Assembly (NCBI RefSeq): GCF_018294505.1
Contig: NC_057794.1
Span: 195,347,201-195,411,200 of the forward strand
Source of the DNA: Triticum aestivum
Taxonomy: Eukaryota; Streptophyta; Magnoliopsida; Poales; Poaceae
Direction of reading: 5' to 3'
Length of the DNA stretch: 64,000 bases
The notes below the pieces were generated by a model, which saw nothing but the letters and a program-made list of their open reading frames with translations, searched no databases and had not been told where the DNA came from. Below are positions 32,504 to 45,952 of the stretch, in pieces (within the stretch, counting starts at the first letter, position 1; every line of letters starts with the position of its first letter). Both the position numbers and the translations under genes were made by a program.

Positions 32504-33748
32504 GCAGTCCTTGCCGATGCCATCATGAAGTTGTCGTCATTGACGTAGAGTCCTCCATTCTCACACCACTCCCAAGCACTCATACCAACCCCGCCTACTA
32601 TAGCGTAGCATTAAAATAAATAACTCCCGGGCTTGGTAACAAGGAGATGGGTTCCTACCTCATGCATTCTACTCAACTACAAGATCCAATAACACCACTG
32701 GAGGGACTATGTACGGTGATACTAAATGCAATAAAACATAGATATGAATAACATGGTCAAAGTTAACATGCCTGGTAAGTTGATGAAGATAAATACACTC
32801 TCATAATAATGACTTGGTACAACTATTCGTCACTCCATTGAAATCTATATAATAAAACATTGTATTCACATAAGCAACAATCCTAGCTAACAATACTAGC
32901 AATCAAACAGCAATAAACAAAACAATAATGAGGCCAAAAAAACCAAATAGAATTCCAAAGAAAACTTCAAGTAAACAAAGGAGAAGCCAACTCACACAAT
33001 GACAATCAATACTCTCATAACATACTAAATTACTTTAATAACTTTTCTACAGGATAGAAAATATAATTCTAATAAAACAACAACAAAATAATTTACTAAA
33101 GCATTTACTGGCAAAAATACCTAGTATGAAAACTATTGTAACTGACTAGTTAACACCAGAACAACTATAACAACTAGCAAAACACCAAGACAATAGAAAG
33201 CAATACTAAAATAATTATCAAACTAATTTACTCCCAAATAACAGAATCAATGACCACATATAATGAAGTGGCAAAAAGAAATACATTAGAACTAATAAAA
33301 CTATTTTTATCAACTATCACTATGAACTAAACAAACAAATACGAAAACAGTAGCTAAACACTAAAATTCAAATTTTTCATCAAATTCAATTTTAATCTAC
33401 TCAAATATTAAATCTAATTGCGCTAAAATAAACTTAAAGAAATTATAAAACTAATGCAAAAAGAATCACTAAATTTGGATCTAAAACATAAAAGTTATAA
33501 GCAAACTAAAATCAGAACTATTCTGAAATCTAAAACAGAAAAAGAAGAAAAACTAAACCCTGCAGATCAAGTACAGGACACATGGCTGTCTACGAGTGGC
33601 CCAGGAGTGTGCGTGCGCTAGAGTTACTAGTGGATGGCCACTACTTAAGAAAAATAGCATGCGTGCGGCTAAAAGAAAAACCGAAGAGGCCGGTTCGATC
33701 TAAACCAGAAAATAAACCATACCAAACCGATCAAATCTAAAAAAAACT
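32504..33748 (-). mobile_element. Continuation of the interrupted LTR of the gag-only element
   Basis: This A-rich block resumes after the solo LTR with the same ten bases that precede it at 28284, so it should be the other part of the LTR seen at 12800-13833. No gene is visible. The expected outer LTR terminus is missing because the block runs into another LTR at 33749, which itself lacks its first bases, so a deletion lies there. Confidence 0.6.
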
Positions 33749-36700
33749 ACCCTCGATGCGACTATAGCTCCCACGTGTCGAGGCACGACTTAGAGACATA
33801 ATCGCATTGAAGGCATATGTCGCAAGTTAGGCAACCTTCACTGCATCCCATGTAATGTATAATAAAAGGGGGAGATACATAGTTGGCTTACACTCGCCAC
33901 GTCACATCGAAGTGCATAAATAACATCCATCATACAAACACTCATGGCCCGACTACGGCACCAAAATAGAAGAAAATCCAACACGTGACAAGGCCCTGAA
34001 TCGAACCCCAACTAGGCACCACTACTGATCATCAGGAAAAGACACATAGTAACGCTGAGAGTCTTCGTCGAACTCTCACTTGAGCTCGTACTCGTCACCT
34101 GGAGCGGGATCACCTGGACCTGCATCTGGAGTTATAGTATCTATGAGCCACAGGGACTCAGCAATCTCGCACCCTCGCGATCAAGACTATTTAAGCTTAT
34201 AGGAAGGATATGCAAATATATATGTGGAGATGCAGCAAGCGACTAGCATATATGGTGGCTATCTTATTCGCAAAAGAGAGCGAGAAGAGGAGGCAAAGCA
34301 CGAGTGAGAAACTAGAGAGCAACCTGCGCAAACATTACTCCAACACCGTGTCCACTTCCCGGACTCCGCCGAGAAGAGGCCATCACGGTAACACACTCAG
34401 ATGACTCATTTTAATTAATTAAGGTTCAAGTTATCTACAACCGGACATTAACAAATTCCCATCTGCCCATAACCGCGGGCACGGCTTTCGAAAGTTCAAT
34501 CCCTGCAGGGGAGTCCCAACTTAGCCCATGACAAGCTCTCACGGTCAACGAAGGAATAGACCTCCTCCCAAGACGTTCCGATCAGACTCGGTATCTCGGT
34601 AACTCAAGACACTTCGACAGGTTAAAACAAGACCAGCAACACCGCCCGAATGTGCCGACAAATCCCGATAGGAGCTGCACATATCTCTTTCTCAGGGCAC
34701 ACTCAGATGAACACTACATACAACTAAAACCAACCCTCAAGTTGCCCCGAGGTGGCGCTGCAAGTGGCTCTATTTGGACCAACACTCAGAGGAGCACTGG
34801 CCCGGGGGGGTTAAAATAAGATGACTCTTGAGTCTGCAAAACCCAAGGGAAATAAAAGGCTGGGTGGTGAATGGTAAAACCAACATTGGGCATTGCTGGA
34901 AAAGCTTTAAACAAGGCGAACTATCAAGGGGTTCCCATTATAACCCAACCGCGTAAGGAACGCAAAATCCGGGAACATAACACCGATATGACGGAAACTA
35001 GGGCGGCAAGAGTGGAACAAAACACTAGGCGGGAGGCCGAGCCTTCCACCCTTCACCAAGTATATAGATGCATTAAGATAACATAGCAATATAATGATAT
35101 CCCAACAAGTAAGTAAATGTTCCAACAAGGAACGGCTCCAAACTTCACCTGCAACTAGCAACGCTATAAGAGGGGCTGAGCAAAGCGGTAACATAGCCAA
35201 TCAACGGTTTGCTAGGACAAGGTGGCTTAGAGTTTTGACATGGAAATTGGGAGGCTAACAAGCAAAAGTTAGGCATCGTAGCATTGGCATAGCAAGAGCG
35301 AGCAAACTAGCATAGCAAAGATAGTAGTGATTTCGAGGGTATGATCATCTTGCCTGCACAGTTGTCAGAGTTGATTGGATCCTCAAAAGCCAACTCAACG
35401 GGCTCCTCGGTAGCGAACTCGTCTCCCGGCTCTACCCAACAAGACAAACAAGCAACAAGGATACAATCAACCACGTGCAAACTCAAACAATATGATGAAA
35501 TCATGATATGCTATGCGGGATGCGACGCAGGATGCAAAATGCAAGATATGACAGGAAAAGCATGAAGCTGGCCTCAACTTGGAATTCCAAGGTTGCCACT
35601 GGAAAGATGAGATGGAATCTCTTGAAAACGATATAAAGAACGCCGGAATCGGAGACCCGGTTTGGAAATGGCAAGCGTTTTAAGAATGACACCGGTCTGC
35701 GATTTACAGCAAGTGGGCATCTAAATGCAATGAGATGAACATGCTACAGCACCCAAACATCACAACAAAATGCATGGCAGGGATGTACACAAGATGCTTA
35801 ACAAAAGTCTAGCACTGAGCTACGGCCAATTCATCCATTATGAGGTTCAAACAAGCATGGCAAAAACGCAAATGCAAAACAGATTCCAGACTTAGTGAAA
35901 TTAACACTTGTCTGAAATTTCAGATCACGAAGCCCTCTTCTGAGCAGCAAAACAATATGATACATGACCTGATTATGATAAAGAAGAGCATGGCATGGAG
36001 CTACTCAACAAGCTTATCAAAAGACCCAAAGTGACCTGGGGCCAAAAGGGTTCACAAAATATACTAAAGGGCACACGAACATAGCAAAAACATAATCAGT
36101 TTTCAGACTTAGTGAAAACTGAGACATGCTGAAATATAACTCACGAAGGCATGTAAACGAGCTCGATGCACTCACTACAGTGGAAGTAATGGCAAGGCAA
36201 GCATACATCCATAAAGAAGGAACAAAATACAAGCTAGACATGGCAAAAACAATGGCATAGCATGCACGGATCAACTACAATAACAACGGCAAAATCGCAA
36301 ACGAGTTGACGATCTGCCCAGATTCACAATGAAGCAAAAGTAGAGCTCGATTGACTCAAGCTAGGGTGCTCCAAAATTGCAAACAAAGACATGGATGGAT
36401 AAAGCATAACATGATTAACAAAACTCCTTTACTGATTATCCTCAAAAGAGGCACGGATCACTAGGAAACAAGCTGAACATATGGCATCATGAACTAAATA
36501 ATCCCAGACTTAGTGAAAACAACTAAGTCTCTGAAAACAGATTTCCCGGGTGCCTCACTTTGCAAGCTTGCACAAGTCACCACATACATCCTAAAAATGC
36601 ATGGATTGCACCTCTGGAAAGAAGACAAAATTCTTAACAAAACATATGAAGGACTCATAGGCATATCATGCACACATTAATCATGGCAAAAATGACAAAA

Positions 36701-37971
36701 GTCTAAGATGAACTAGCAGATCTGATAATTAACTCACGAAGCCTCCTTCTAACAGCATTTTGGGCATCAAGATGAGCTCAAATGAAAATGATGCAATGGA
36801 ATGAAGTGATGTACTCGTCGAGACGAACATTTTGATATGCTATATGCCCAAATAGGAGCTATGGATGCAAAGTTATGGCAGGTCAAAGTAGGCATAAAAA
36901 ATTAAGGTGGAGAGGGAAAAAGTCAACCCGAAACTCAGATCTAGATCTGGCACGGATTACGAGGATCGCCGGATTTACTGTAGCTCACCGGAGACCGTCG
37001 TGGCCGGAGAGGAAGGAGAGTGCCGGGGTGAGGCCGGCCAGATCCGGGGCGGAGGGCGGAGGCGGCGAGGTGGCGCGGTGCGGCGGCGGGGTCGGCGTGG
37101 AGCGGCGCGGCCGGCGAGGGAGCACGGCGGCGCGGTCCGGCGCGGTGTCGGCGGCGGCTCCGGCCGCTTGAGCCGGGGGAGAAGGCGGCGAGAGGAGGCC
37201 GGGAGGCGCGGGGCTCCTCTGGCCCGCGGAGGCGGCGGCGGGGGCCGGCTACGGGCCTTCGGGCCCGGCGGCGGCGGGTGTGGAGTGGCGCCACATGGCG
37301 CTTGGGGAGTGGGCGAAGGGGCGTGGCGGACGTGTCCGGCTAGGCTCCGGACATGTCCGTCGGTGCGGGGATCTATTTTTTTAAGACTAGGGATTCAGGG
37401 AGAGAGAGATCCGAAAACGAAGGGGGGGTGTATTTGTAGGCATAAGTGGAGCTAGGAGAGTCCAAATGAGGTGCGGTTTTCGGCCACGCGATCATGATCA
37501 AACACTCTAGAGCATGAAGCAGAGTTTGGTGGGTTTTGGGCCAAAATGAAGGGGTGTTGGGCTGCAACACACACGAGGTCTTTTTGGTCCCTCGGTTAAC
37601 CGTTGGAGTATCAAACGAAGTCCAAATGATACGAAACTTGACAGGCGGTCTACCGGTAGTTAACCAAGGCCGCTTGGCAAGTCTCGGTCCAATCCGAAAA
37701 CGTTTAATCCCCACACACGAAAGAAAGCTAGAAATGACCACCGGAGGAGAACGAAGCGCCGGAATGCAAAACAGACAACGGGGAAAATGCTCGAATGCAT
37801 GAGATGAACACGTATGCAAATGCAATGCACATGATGACATGATATGAGATGCATGACAATGAAAACAACACACGGAGACAAAGACCCGAACCCGAGAAAA
37901 TAAAATAACTTAACGCCGGAAACGGGAAGAGTTGGAGTACAAATTGGGAAAGTTACATCTGGGGCGTTACA
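33749..37971 (-). mobile_element. 3' LTR of a chromovirus deletion derivative
   Basis: It is related to the solo LTR but inverted. The left end starts at ACCCTCGATGCG and lacks the terminal TGTAAC. The right end is the complete minus-strand start TGTAACGCCCC. A GC-rich leader lies at about 36950-37350. It abuts gag sequence directly at 37972, without pol or a polypurine tract. Frames such as 36907-37455 are leader composition artefacts. Confidence 0.8.
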
Positions 37972-38789
37972 GAAGATCCACTGCCACCTTTGCTCTTCTG
38001 CTGATACGGCTGGCGGAACGGAGGAGGAGGAAGCCAATACTTCTGTTTCTTGGCCACTTGAGTAGAGGAAGAACGAGTAGCATCTCTGACTCGCTTCTTG
38101 GGAGCATCACACCTCAATTGAGTAGCCTCTTGCTTCAATGCCATGTTGTAGAACTCTTCGTATCTCAAGGGCTCAAAGAGAACAAGAGCTAGCTGAATTT
38201 CTTCTCTGAGACCACCCCTGAACTGGTATATCATGCTCTTCTCATCAGGTACGTCCTGCTTGGCAAAGCGGGCGAGCTTCTGAAACAACTTGTTGTAGTC
38301 ATAGACAGACAAAGAGCCTTGCTTCAGGTTGCGGAATTCCTCACGCTTGCTTTCAACCATGCTCTGAGGGATATGATGAGCTCTGAAATCTTGACGGAAT
38401 TCATCCCAAGTGAGCTCTGAAATCTTGACGGAATTCATCCCAAGTGATCACACGTCCACCTCTGCGAACTTGACGAAGTCCTCAGGCCTGACGTTACTGC
38501 ACTCGAAATGCTTGCACAGATCCACGAGCCAATCGTCAGCATCGGTTGCCTCAACATAATTGCTGAAAGTCATTGGCCCGTTAGCAAGGAACTGGTTGAG
38601 TGTACCAAAGTGATTCTGATTGTTGCCTTGGTTCCCTTGGTTGCCTTGATTGCGCTCTTGGAGAATTTGCATGATCAACTGTGTGTTTGCATTGGTTGCA
38701 GCCATCACAGCTTGCCATGCCTCCGGAGGAGGTGGAGGTGGTGGCGGATCTTGATTCTGATTCTGATTGGTGCTCTTAGCAGGAGCCAT
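37972..38789 (-). pseudogene. Truncated gag of the chromovirus derivative
   Basis: The frame opens at ATG 38789 with a Gln/Asn and Pro-rich N-terminus (N-Q-N-Q-N-Q-D, then eight prolines). The capsid domain follows, from the A-D-D-W-L-V-D-L block to a W-D-E-F-R-Q-D-F block. A 34-bp tandem duplication at 38377-38444 shifts the frame, giving a stop at 38448 in the first frame. The second frame carries the rest to the Arg/Pro-rich linker that precedes the zinc knuckle in the chromovirus at 63949-64000. The sequence ends there and the 3' LTR begins. Gag without pol would need helper enzymes, and the frameshift makes even the gag defective. Confidence 0.8.
38377..38444. repeat. 34-bp tandem duplication in gag
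   Basis: The block starting tgagctctgaaatc at 38377 is repeated immediately at 38411. Because 34 is not a multiple of three, it shifts the gag frame. Confidence 0.9.
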
Positions 38790-39701
38790 CCTGAAGAGGT
38801 TGACCACTGTTAGCACATAGATAGATAAATGAAGCTGAATCCAATGGAATGAAAATTGCAACATATAGTCTTCATATCCGAACAAAATGAACGAATGCAT
38901 TCCTCTTGAAATGGTCACATATCCATAAATTGAGAAGCCACTTAGAATTTTAGGTAGAGAAATAAATCAACAAGGTACGGATCAAGAACGAATACTCGGT
39001 AAGAAATCCCAATCTCAAACCAAATATTCATGGAAGAAGAACTAGAGCTACGAGAATTCCCACCTATGAAACTCCCGAACCTTTCCGGTTATGCAATCAG
39101 GTGTTGGGGATACATGGGAAGCATAATATCTCACCCAAATCTAGCAAATCCTACATCCAGCTGTATCCATCCTTCAACAAATAACCGAGAAAAACTTCAG
39201 AAACCATCTACCTCAACCTTCGAAAAGCATCCGTTATACAAGTTATGGCGATACTCCCGAACTCCCGCCCCAGTACTAGGTGGTGTCGAGGTTATCTCAC
39301 CAACGAACTGCATAAAAGAGATTTTCGATGTCGGCGTACTAAACTCAGGTATTCCAGAATTGCAACGATAAAATTATGACGACAACACCTCAGAGCTCAA
39401 CTCCCCGGGACACTTCCACAAAACCCCTGACAGGAGGCACCAAGACAATGTTCTTGTCATAAAACCATCGGAACGATTCCAAGATACCCGCGTGATCCTA
39501 AATTTTTTTAGTGAAATTTGAGAAAAGAAGAGTCAAAACTCTACGTCAGGATGCCTTACCAGAGCGACGAGGAGACTGGGAAGTAAAAAGAATTCCTAAA
39601 CTCTCCGATATATAATTCCTAAGTGACTCAAAACATTTTTTCTAGACACAACTCGGCTGCTAAAAACGATCAATCAGTGGGGGCTCCTAAGGTCGGGGAA
39701 G
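38790..39701 (-). other. Leader of the chromovirus derivative
   Basis: About 910 bp lie between the PBS and the gag ATG. I see no conserved frame. The small frame at 39030-39371 on the other strand has no domain. Confidence 0.6.
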
Positions 39702-39714
39702 GCTCTGATTACCA
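39702..39714 (-). other. tRNA-Met primer-binding site with one extra base
   Basis: The minus strand reads TGGTAATCAGAGC. This is the initiator tRNA-Met complement with one inserted A, four bases from the LTR end. Confidence 0.75.
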
Positions 39715-39718
39715 ACTT

Positions 39719-42700
39719 GTAACACCCTCGATGCGACTATAGCTCCCACGTGTGGAGGGACGACTTAGAGACATAATCGCATTGAAGGCATATGTCGGAA
39801 GTTAGACAATCTTCACAACATCCCATGTAATATAACTAATAAAGGGGGAGATAACATAGTTGGCTTACACTCGCCACGTCAATCAAGTACATAAAATAGC
39901 ATTACATCATCCAAACACTCATGGCCCGACTACGGCGCCAAAATAAAAGATAACCCAACAAGCGACACGGTCCCGATCACCCCAACTGGGCACCACTACT
40001 GATCATCAGGGAAAGACACATAGTATCGTTGAGAGTCCTCGTCGAACTCCCACTTGAGCTCAAGAGTGTCACTTGGAGCGGAATCATCAGGCCCTGCATC
40101 TGGTTTAATAGTAATTTGTGAGCCACAGGGACTCAGCAATCTCGCACCCTCGCAATCAAGACTATTTAAGCTTAATAGGTATGGCAAGGTAAATATATGT
40201 GGAGCTGCAGCAAGCGACTAGCATATAAGGTGGCTAAACTATTCGCAAAAGAGAGCGAGAAGAGGAGGCAAAGCGCGAACGAGAAACTAGAGAACAACCT
40301 GCGCAAGCATTACTCCAACACCGTGTTCACTTTCCGGACTCCGCCGAGAGGAGACCATCACGGTAACTCACACTGTTGATTCATTTTAATTAAGTTAAGG
40401 TTCAAGTTATCTACAACCAGACATTAACAAATTCCCATCTGCCCATAACCACGGGCATGGCTTTCGAAAGTTCAAATCCCTGCAGGGGAGTCCCAACTTA
40501 GCCCATGACAAGCTCTCACGGTCAACGAAGGAATAGAGCTCCTCCCGAGACGTTCTGACCAGACTCGGTATCTCGGTTCTTCAAGACACTTCGACAGGTT
40601 AAAACAAATCCAACAACACCGCCCGAATGTGCCGACAAATCCCGATAGGAGCTGCACATATCTCTTTCTCAGGGCACACTCAGATTGTCTTAGGTACGGG
40701 TAGGCCAGCCCAGAGTTGCCCCTGGTGGCCACCGGCAGCTGACAGGTGGACCAACACTCAGAGGAGCACTGGCCTGGGGGGGTTTAAATAAGATGACCCT
40801 CGGGTTCTGGAAACCCAAGGGAAAAAGAGGCTAGGTGGAAAATAGTAAAACCAAGGTTGGGCATTGCTGGAAAAGCTTTAATCAAGGCGAACTATCAAGG
40901 GGTTCCCATTATAACCCAACCGCGTAAGGAATGCAAAATCCGGGAACATAAGACCGATATGACGGAAAATAGGGCGACAAGAGTGGAACAAAACACTAGG
41001 CGAGAGGCCGAGCCTTCCACCCTTTACCAAGTATATAGATGCATTAAGATAACATGGTAATATAATGATATCCCAACAAGTAAATAAATGTTCCAACAAG
41101 GAACAGTCTCCAATCTTCAGCTGCAACTAGCAACGCTATAAGTGGGGCTGAGCAAAGCGGTAACATAGCCAATCAACGGTTTGCTAGGACATGGTGGGTT
41201 AGAGGTTTGGCATGGCAATTTGGGAGGCTTGAAAGCAAGTGGTAGGCAGCGTATCATGGCATAGCAAAAGAGCGAGCATCTAGCAAAGTAAAGATAGTAG
41301 TGATTTCGAGGCCTGCAAAGTTGTCAGAGTTGACTGGATCCTCGAAAGAAAACTCAACGGGCTCCTCATTAGCGAACTCGTCTCCCGGCTCTACCCAAAT
41401 AAGACAAACAAGCAAATGGAACACAATCAACCACGTGCAAAGCTCAAACAATATGATGCAAGGATGGTATGCTATGCGGGATGCGATGCGGGATGCATAT
41501 GCAAGATTTGACAAGGAATGCATGAACCTGGCCTCAACTTGGAAATCCAAGTGTGCCACTGGAAAGATGAGATGAAATCGCTTGAAAACGATATAAAGAA
41601 CGCCGGAATCGGAGTTACGGTTTGGAAATGGCAAGCGATTCAAATATGACCACGTTCTGCGATTTACAGCAAGTAGCCATCTAAATGCAAAAAGGTGAAC
41701 ATGCTGCAGCACTCAAAATGGCATAAAAATACATGGCAGGGATCCATTCAAGATGCTTAACGAAAGTCTAGCACTGAGCTACGGCCAATTCTTCCATTAA
41801 CAGGTTCAAACAAGCATGGAAAAAATGCATATGGTAAACAGATCTCAGACTTAGTGAAATTAACACTTGTCTAGAATTTCAGATCAGGTAGCACTCTTCG
41901 GAGCATGAAAACTATATGCTACAGGACCTGAACATGGAAAAGTAAAGCATGGCATGTAGCTACTCAAAGAGCTTAACAAAAGTCCCTTAGTGACCTTGAG
42001 CCAAAAAGGATCAGAAAATACATTTGCAAGCATATGAACATGGCAAAAACATAATCAGATCACAGACTTAGTAAAAACCGGAGCATGCTCAAAACAGATA
42101 TCAAGTAGGCATGTTTACGAGCTCGATGCACTCACTACAGAGCAAGTCATGATAATCTAAGCATACATCCATCAAGAAATGCACAAAATGCAAGCTAGAC
42201 ATGGCAAGAACAATAACATAGCATGCACGGATCAACCACAACATCATCGGCAAAATCGCTAACAAGTAGACAATCTGCCCAGATTCATGAAATAGAAAAA
42301 GTAGAGCTCGATTGACTCAAGCTGGGGTGATCCATAATTGCAAATACAGACATGGATGGATAGAGCACTACAATATTAACAAAACATCCTTACTGATCAT
42401 CCTCAAAAAGGGCACGGATCACTAGGAAACAACATGAACATATGGCCACATGAGATAAACAACTCAAGGACTTGGTGGAAATGCTAAGTCCCTAAAATCA
42501 GCATTACCAAGTGTCTCACTTTGCAAGCTTGTGCTAGTCACCACACACATCACAAAAATACATGGGTTGCACCTCTGGAAAGATGGCAAAACCCTTAACA
42601 AAACATATGTAGAGCTCATGGGCATATCATGCACACAATAATCATGGCAAGAATGACAAATAGCTAAATGGAGCAGCAGGACAATTATCTCAAGTAGCCC

Positions 42701-44006
42701 TCTTCTAACAGCATTTCGGGCATCAAGATGAACTCAAATGAAAATGATGCAATGGAATGAAATGATGTACTCTATGAGACGAACATTTTGATATGCTATA
42801 TGCTCAAAACGGAGCTACGGATGAGGAGTTACGATGCGATGAACAGGAGCATATGAACTAGGGTTTCGGGCAAAAAGGCAACCGAGGCGATTTTTATCTG
42901 AGATTTGCACGGAAACCGATGCGCTCGCCGGAGTTCGTCGATCACCGGAGTTCGCGAGGGAGGCGGCCGGAGTTGGCGTGGAGGAGTCCGGCGACGATGG
43001 GAGGAGGCGCGGGCCGGAGCCGAGTGGCGGCGGGCAGCGATGGTTGGCGCGGCGGGGCGGCGATGGTTCGCGCGGCGGCTCGGGGCCAGTTCGCCGGAGC
43101 TACGCCGGGTCGGTGGCGAATCTCGCCGGCGCAGGGAGGAGAGGCGCTGGCCTCGGGCAGAAGGGAGGCGAGGCGGCAGGGAGGTTTCCCAGGCGGCGGC
43201 GTGGGGCGCCCAGGCGCGGGGCGGCGGCGGTTCGGGCCCTGCGGGCCCGTGGCGGCGAAGGAGAGAGGAGGGCCGCGCGGATGAGGTGGCGGCGCCTGGT
43301 TGGTGGAGATCGGCGGCGGGGTGGCGTGTCGGGCGGCTATTGGACGGAGTGAGGTGGCTGTGGGGCGGAGGACATGTCCGGCGCGGCGTGGAGGTGCGTC
43401 CGGGCGCGAGGAGGAAGATGGCTAGGGTTTCATCCGCGAAAATTTCGAAGGGGATCACATATATATATATATATATAGGTAGAGGGAGCTGGGAGAGTCC
43501 AAATGAGGTGCGGTTTTTGGCCACGCGATCATGATCGAACGCTCTAGATGATGGAGAGAGTTTTGGTGGGTTTTGGGCCAAATTGGAAGGGTGTTGGGAT
43601 GCAACACACACGAGGCCTTTTCGGTCCCTCGGTTAACCGTTGGAGTATCAAACGAAGTCCAAATGGTACAAAACTTGGCAGGCGGTCTACCGTTAGTAAA
43701 CCAAGGCCACTTGGCAAGTCTCGGTCCAATCCGGAAATGTTTAATCCCCACACGCGAAAGAAAAGTAGAAATGACCACCGGAGGAGAACGGAGCGCCGAA
43801 ATGCGAAACGGACAACGGGGAAAATGCTCGAATGCATGAGATTAACACGCATGCAAATGCAATGCACATGATGACATGATATGAGATGCATGACACGACA
43901 ACAACACACGGAGACAAAACCCGAACCCGAGAAAATAAAATAACTTAACGCCGGAAATGGCAAGAGTTGGAGTACATATTGGGAAAGTCATATCCGGGGT
44001 GTTACA
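39719..44006 (-). mobile_element. 5' LTR of the chromovirus deletion derivative
   Basis: It has complete ends: TGTAACACCCTCG on the left and GGGGTGTTACA on the right, 4,288 bp. It is followed on its 3' side (minus strand) by the PBS, leader and gag. The GC-rich leader lies at about 42900-43440, next to an (AT)n run at 43459-43479 that sits where the TATA box is expected. Open frames in the GC-rich part have no domains. Confidence 0.85.
43459..43479. repeat. (AT)n microsatellite in the LTR promoter region
   Basis: There is an alternating AT run of about 20 bp. It lies at the TATA position of the LTR, so it may have replaced or expanded the original box. Confidence 0.8.
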
Positions 44007-44521
44007 CTTATGTTGTCATTACGGTACGACCGATAAAGATCTTTGTAGAGTATGTAGGAACCAATATGAGCATCCAGGTTCCGCTGTTGGTTATTGACCG
44101 CAGAGGTGTCTCGGTCATGTCTACATAGTTCACGAACCCGTAGGGTCCGCACGCTTAACATTCGATGACGATTTTGTATTATATGAGTTATGTGATTTGG
44201 TAACCGAATGTTATTCAGAGTCTCGGATGAGATCACGGACATGACGAGGAGTCTCGAAATGGTTGAGAGGTAAAGATTGATATATAGGACGATGGTATTC
44301 GGACACGAGAAGTGTTCCAGGGGTATCGGGTACATATCGGGTCACCGGAAGGGGTTCCGGGCGACCCCGCCAACTACATGGGCCTAATGGGCCAAGAGGG
44401 GGACAGACCAGCCATTAAGGGGCTAGTGCGCCCCATGTAGGACGAAATAGTAGGGGAAGGAAAGAGGAGAAGAGAGAAAGGAAGGGGAGGGATTCAGGCT
44501 CCCCCTTCCTTCCCTCCTCCC
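44007..44521 (+). mobile_element. Copia-type (Angela/BARE-like) LTR fragment
   Basis: The block resembles, from memory, the middle of Angela-type LTRs (a 'ggttattgaccg' and 'tctcggtcatgtct' segment, then ccggaaggggttccggg, then a purine-rich and pyrimidine-rich end). Both ends are cut by neighbouring insertions. I cannot verify the family. Confidence 0.45.
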
Positions 44522-45878
44522 TGATACGTCTCCATCGCATCTACTTTTCCAAACACTTTCGCCCTTGTTTTGGACACTAACTTGCATGATTTGAATGGAA
44601 CTAACCCGAACTAACGCCGATTTCAGCAGAATTGCCATGGTGTTATTTTTGTGCAGAAATAAAAGTTCTCGGAATGACCTGAAAATCAATGGATATTACT
44701 TTTGGAATATATAAAATATACTAGCGAAACAATCTGTGTCAAGGGGACCACACCCTGTCCATGAGGGTGGGGGCGTGCCCCCTACCTCGTGGCCCCCTGG
44801 TGCTCCACCGACCTCAACTCCAACACTATATATTCACGTTCGGGGAGAAAAAAATAGAGAGAAGGATTCATCGCGTTTTACGATACGGAGCCGCTGCCAA
44901 GCCCTAATCTCTCTCGGGAGGGCTGATCTAGAGTCCGTTCGAGGCTCGGGAGAGGGGAATCCGTTGCCATCATCATCATAAACCTTCCTCCATCACCAAT
45001 TTCATGATGCTCACCACCGTGCGTGAGTAATTCCATCATAGGCTTGCTGGACGGTGATGGGTTGGATGAGATTTATCATGTAATGGAGTTAGTTTTGTTA
45101 GGGTTTGATCCCTAGTATCCATTATGCTATGAGATTGATGTTACTATGACTTTGCTATGCTTAATGCTTGTCACTAGGGCCCGAGCGCCATGACTTCAGA
45201 TCTGAACCTATTATGTTTCCATGAATATATGTGAGTTCTTGATCCTATCTTGCAAGTCTATAGTCACCTATTATGTGTTATGATCCGTTAACCCTGAAGT
45301 GACAATAATCGGGATACTTACCAGTGATAACCATAGTTTGAGAAGTTCATGTATTCACTAAGTGTTAATGCTTTGGTCCGGTACTCTTAGTTTCCAATAG
45401 GACCCCGCTGCCACAGGAGGGTAGGACAAAAGATGTCATGCAAGTTCTTTTCCATAAGCACGTATGACTATATTCTGAATACATGCCTACATTACATTGA
45501 TGAACTGGAGCTAGTTCTGTGTCACCCTATGTTACAACTGTTGCATGAGGAATCGCATCCGACATAATTATCCATAATAGATCCAATGCCTACGAGATTT
45601 TCACATATTGATCTTTGCTTAGTTACTTTTCCGTTGCTACTGTTACAATCACTAAAAAACCAATACTATTACTTTTGCAACCGTTACGTTACTTCCATAC
45701 TATTTTGCTACTAAATACATTGCTGCAAATCTTAAGTCTTTCAGGTGTGGTTGAATTGACAACTCAACTATTAATACTTGAGAATATTCTTTGGCTCCCC
45801 TTGTGTCGAATCAATAAATTTGGGTTGAATACTCTACCCTCGAAAACTGTTGTGATCCCCTATACTTATGGGCTATCA
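44522..45878 (+). mobile_element. 5' LTR of WHAM-like Gypsy element (copy B)
   Basis: It begins TGATACGTCTCC and ends GGGCTATCA, 1,357 bp, followed after 11 bases by the PBS. It is the same family as 4107-5497 and has both termini intact. Short frames inside it have no domain. Confidence 0.8.
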
Positions 45879-45889
45879 AGATTATTTTC

Positions 45890-45907
45890 TGGTGCCGTTG
45901 TCGGGGA
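45890..45907 (+). other. tRNA-Asp-type primer-binding site, copy B
   Basis: The sequence tggtgccgttgtcgggga differs at two positions from the tRNA-Asp complement. It lies just after the LTR end. Confidence 0.75.
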
Positions 45908-45952
45908 GCATAGCTCTATTCTTTGAGTCACTTGGGATTTATATTGTGCCAC

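Noticed and set aside
32504..33748. Possible intergenic host DNA or gene in the A-rich gap
   Set aside because: It continues the LTR interrupted by the solo LTR, as shown by the matching flanking bases, and has no frame.
44007..44521. Possible CACTA or other DNA-transposon fragment
   Set aside because: No terminal inverted repeat or CACTA end is visible. The composition fits a Copia LTR fragment better, though with low certainty.
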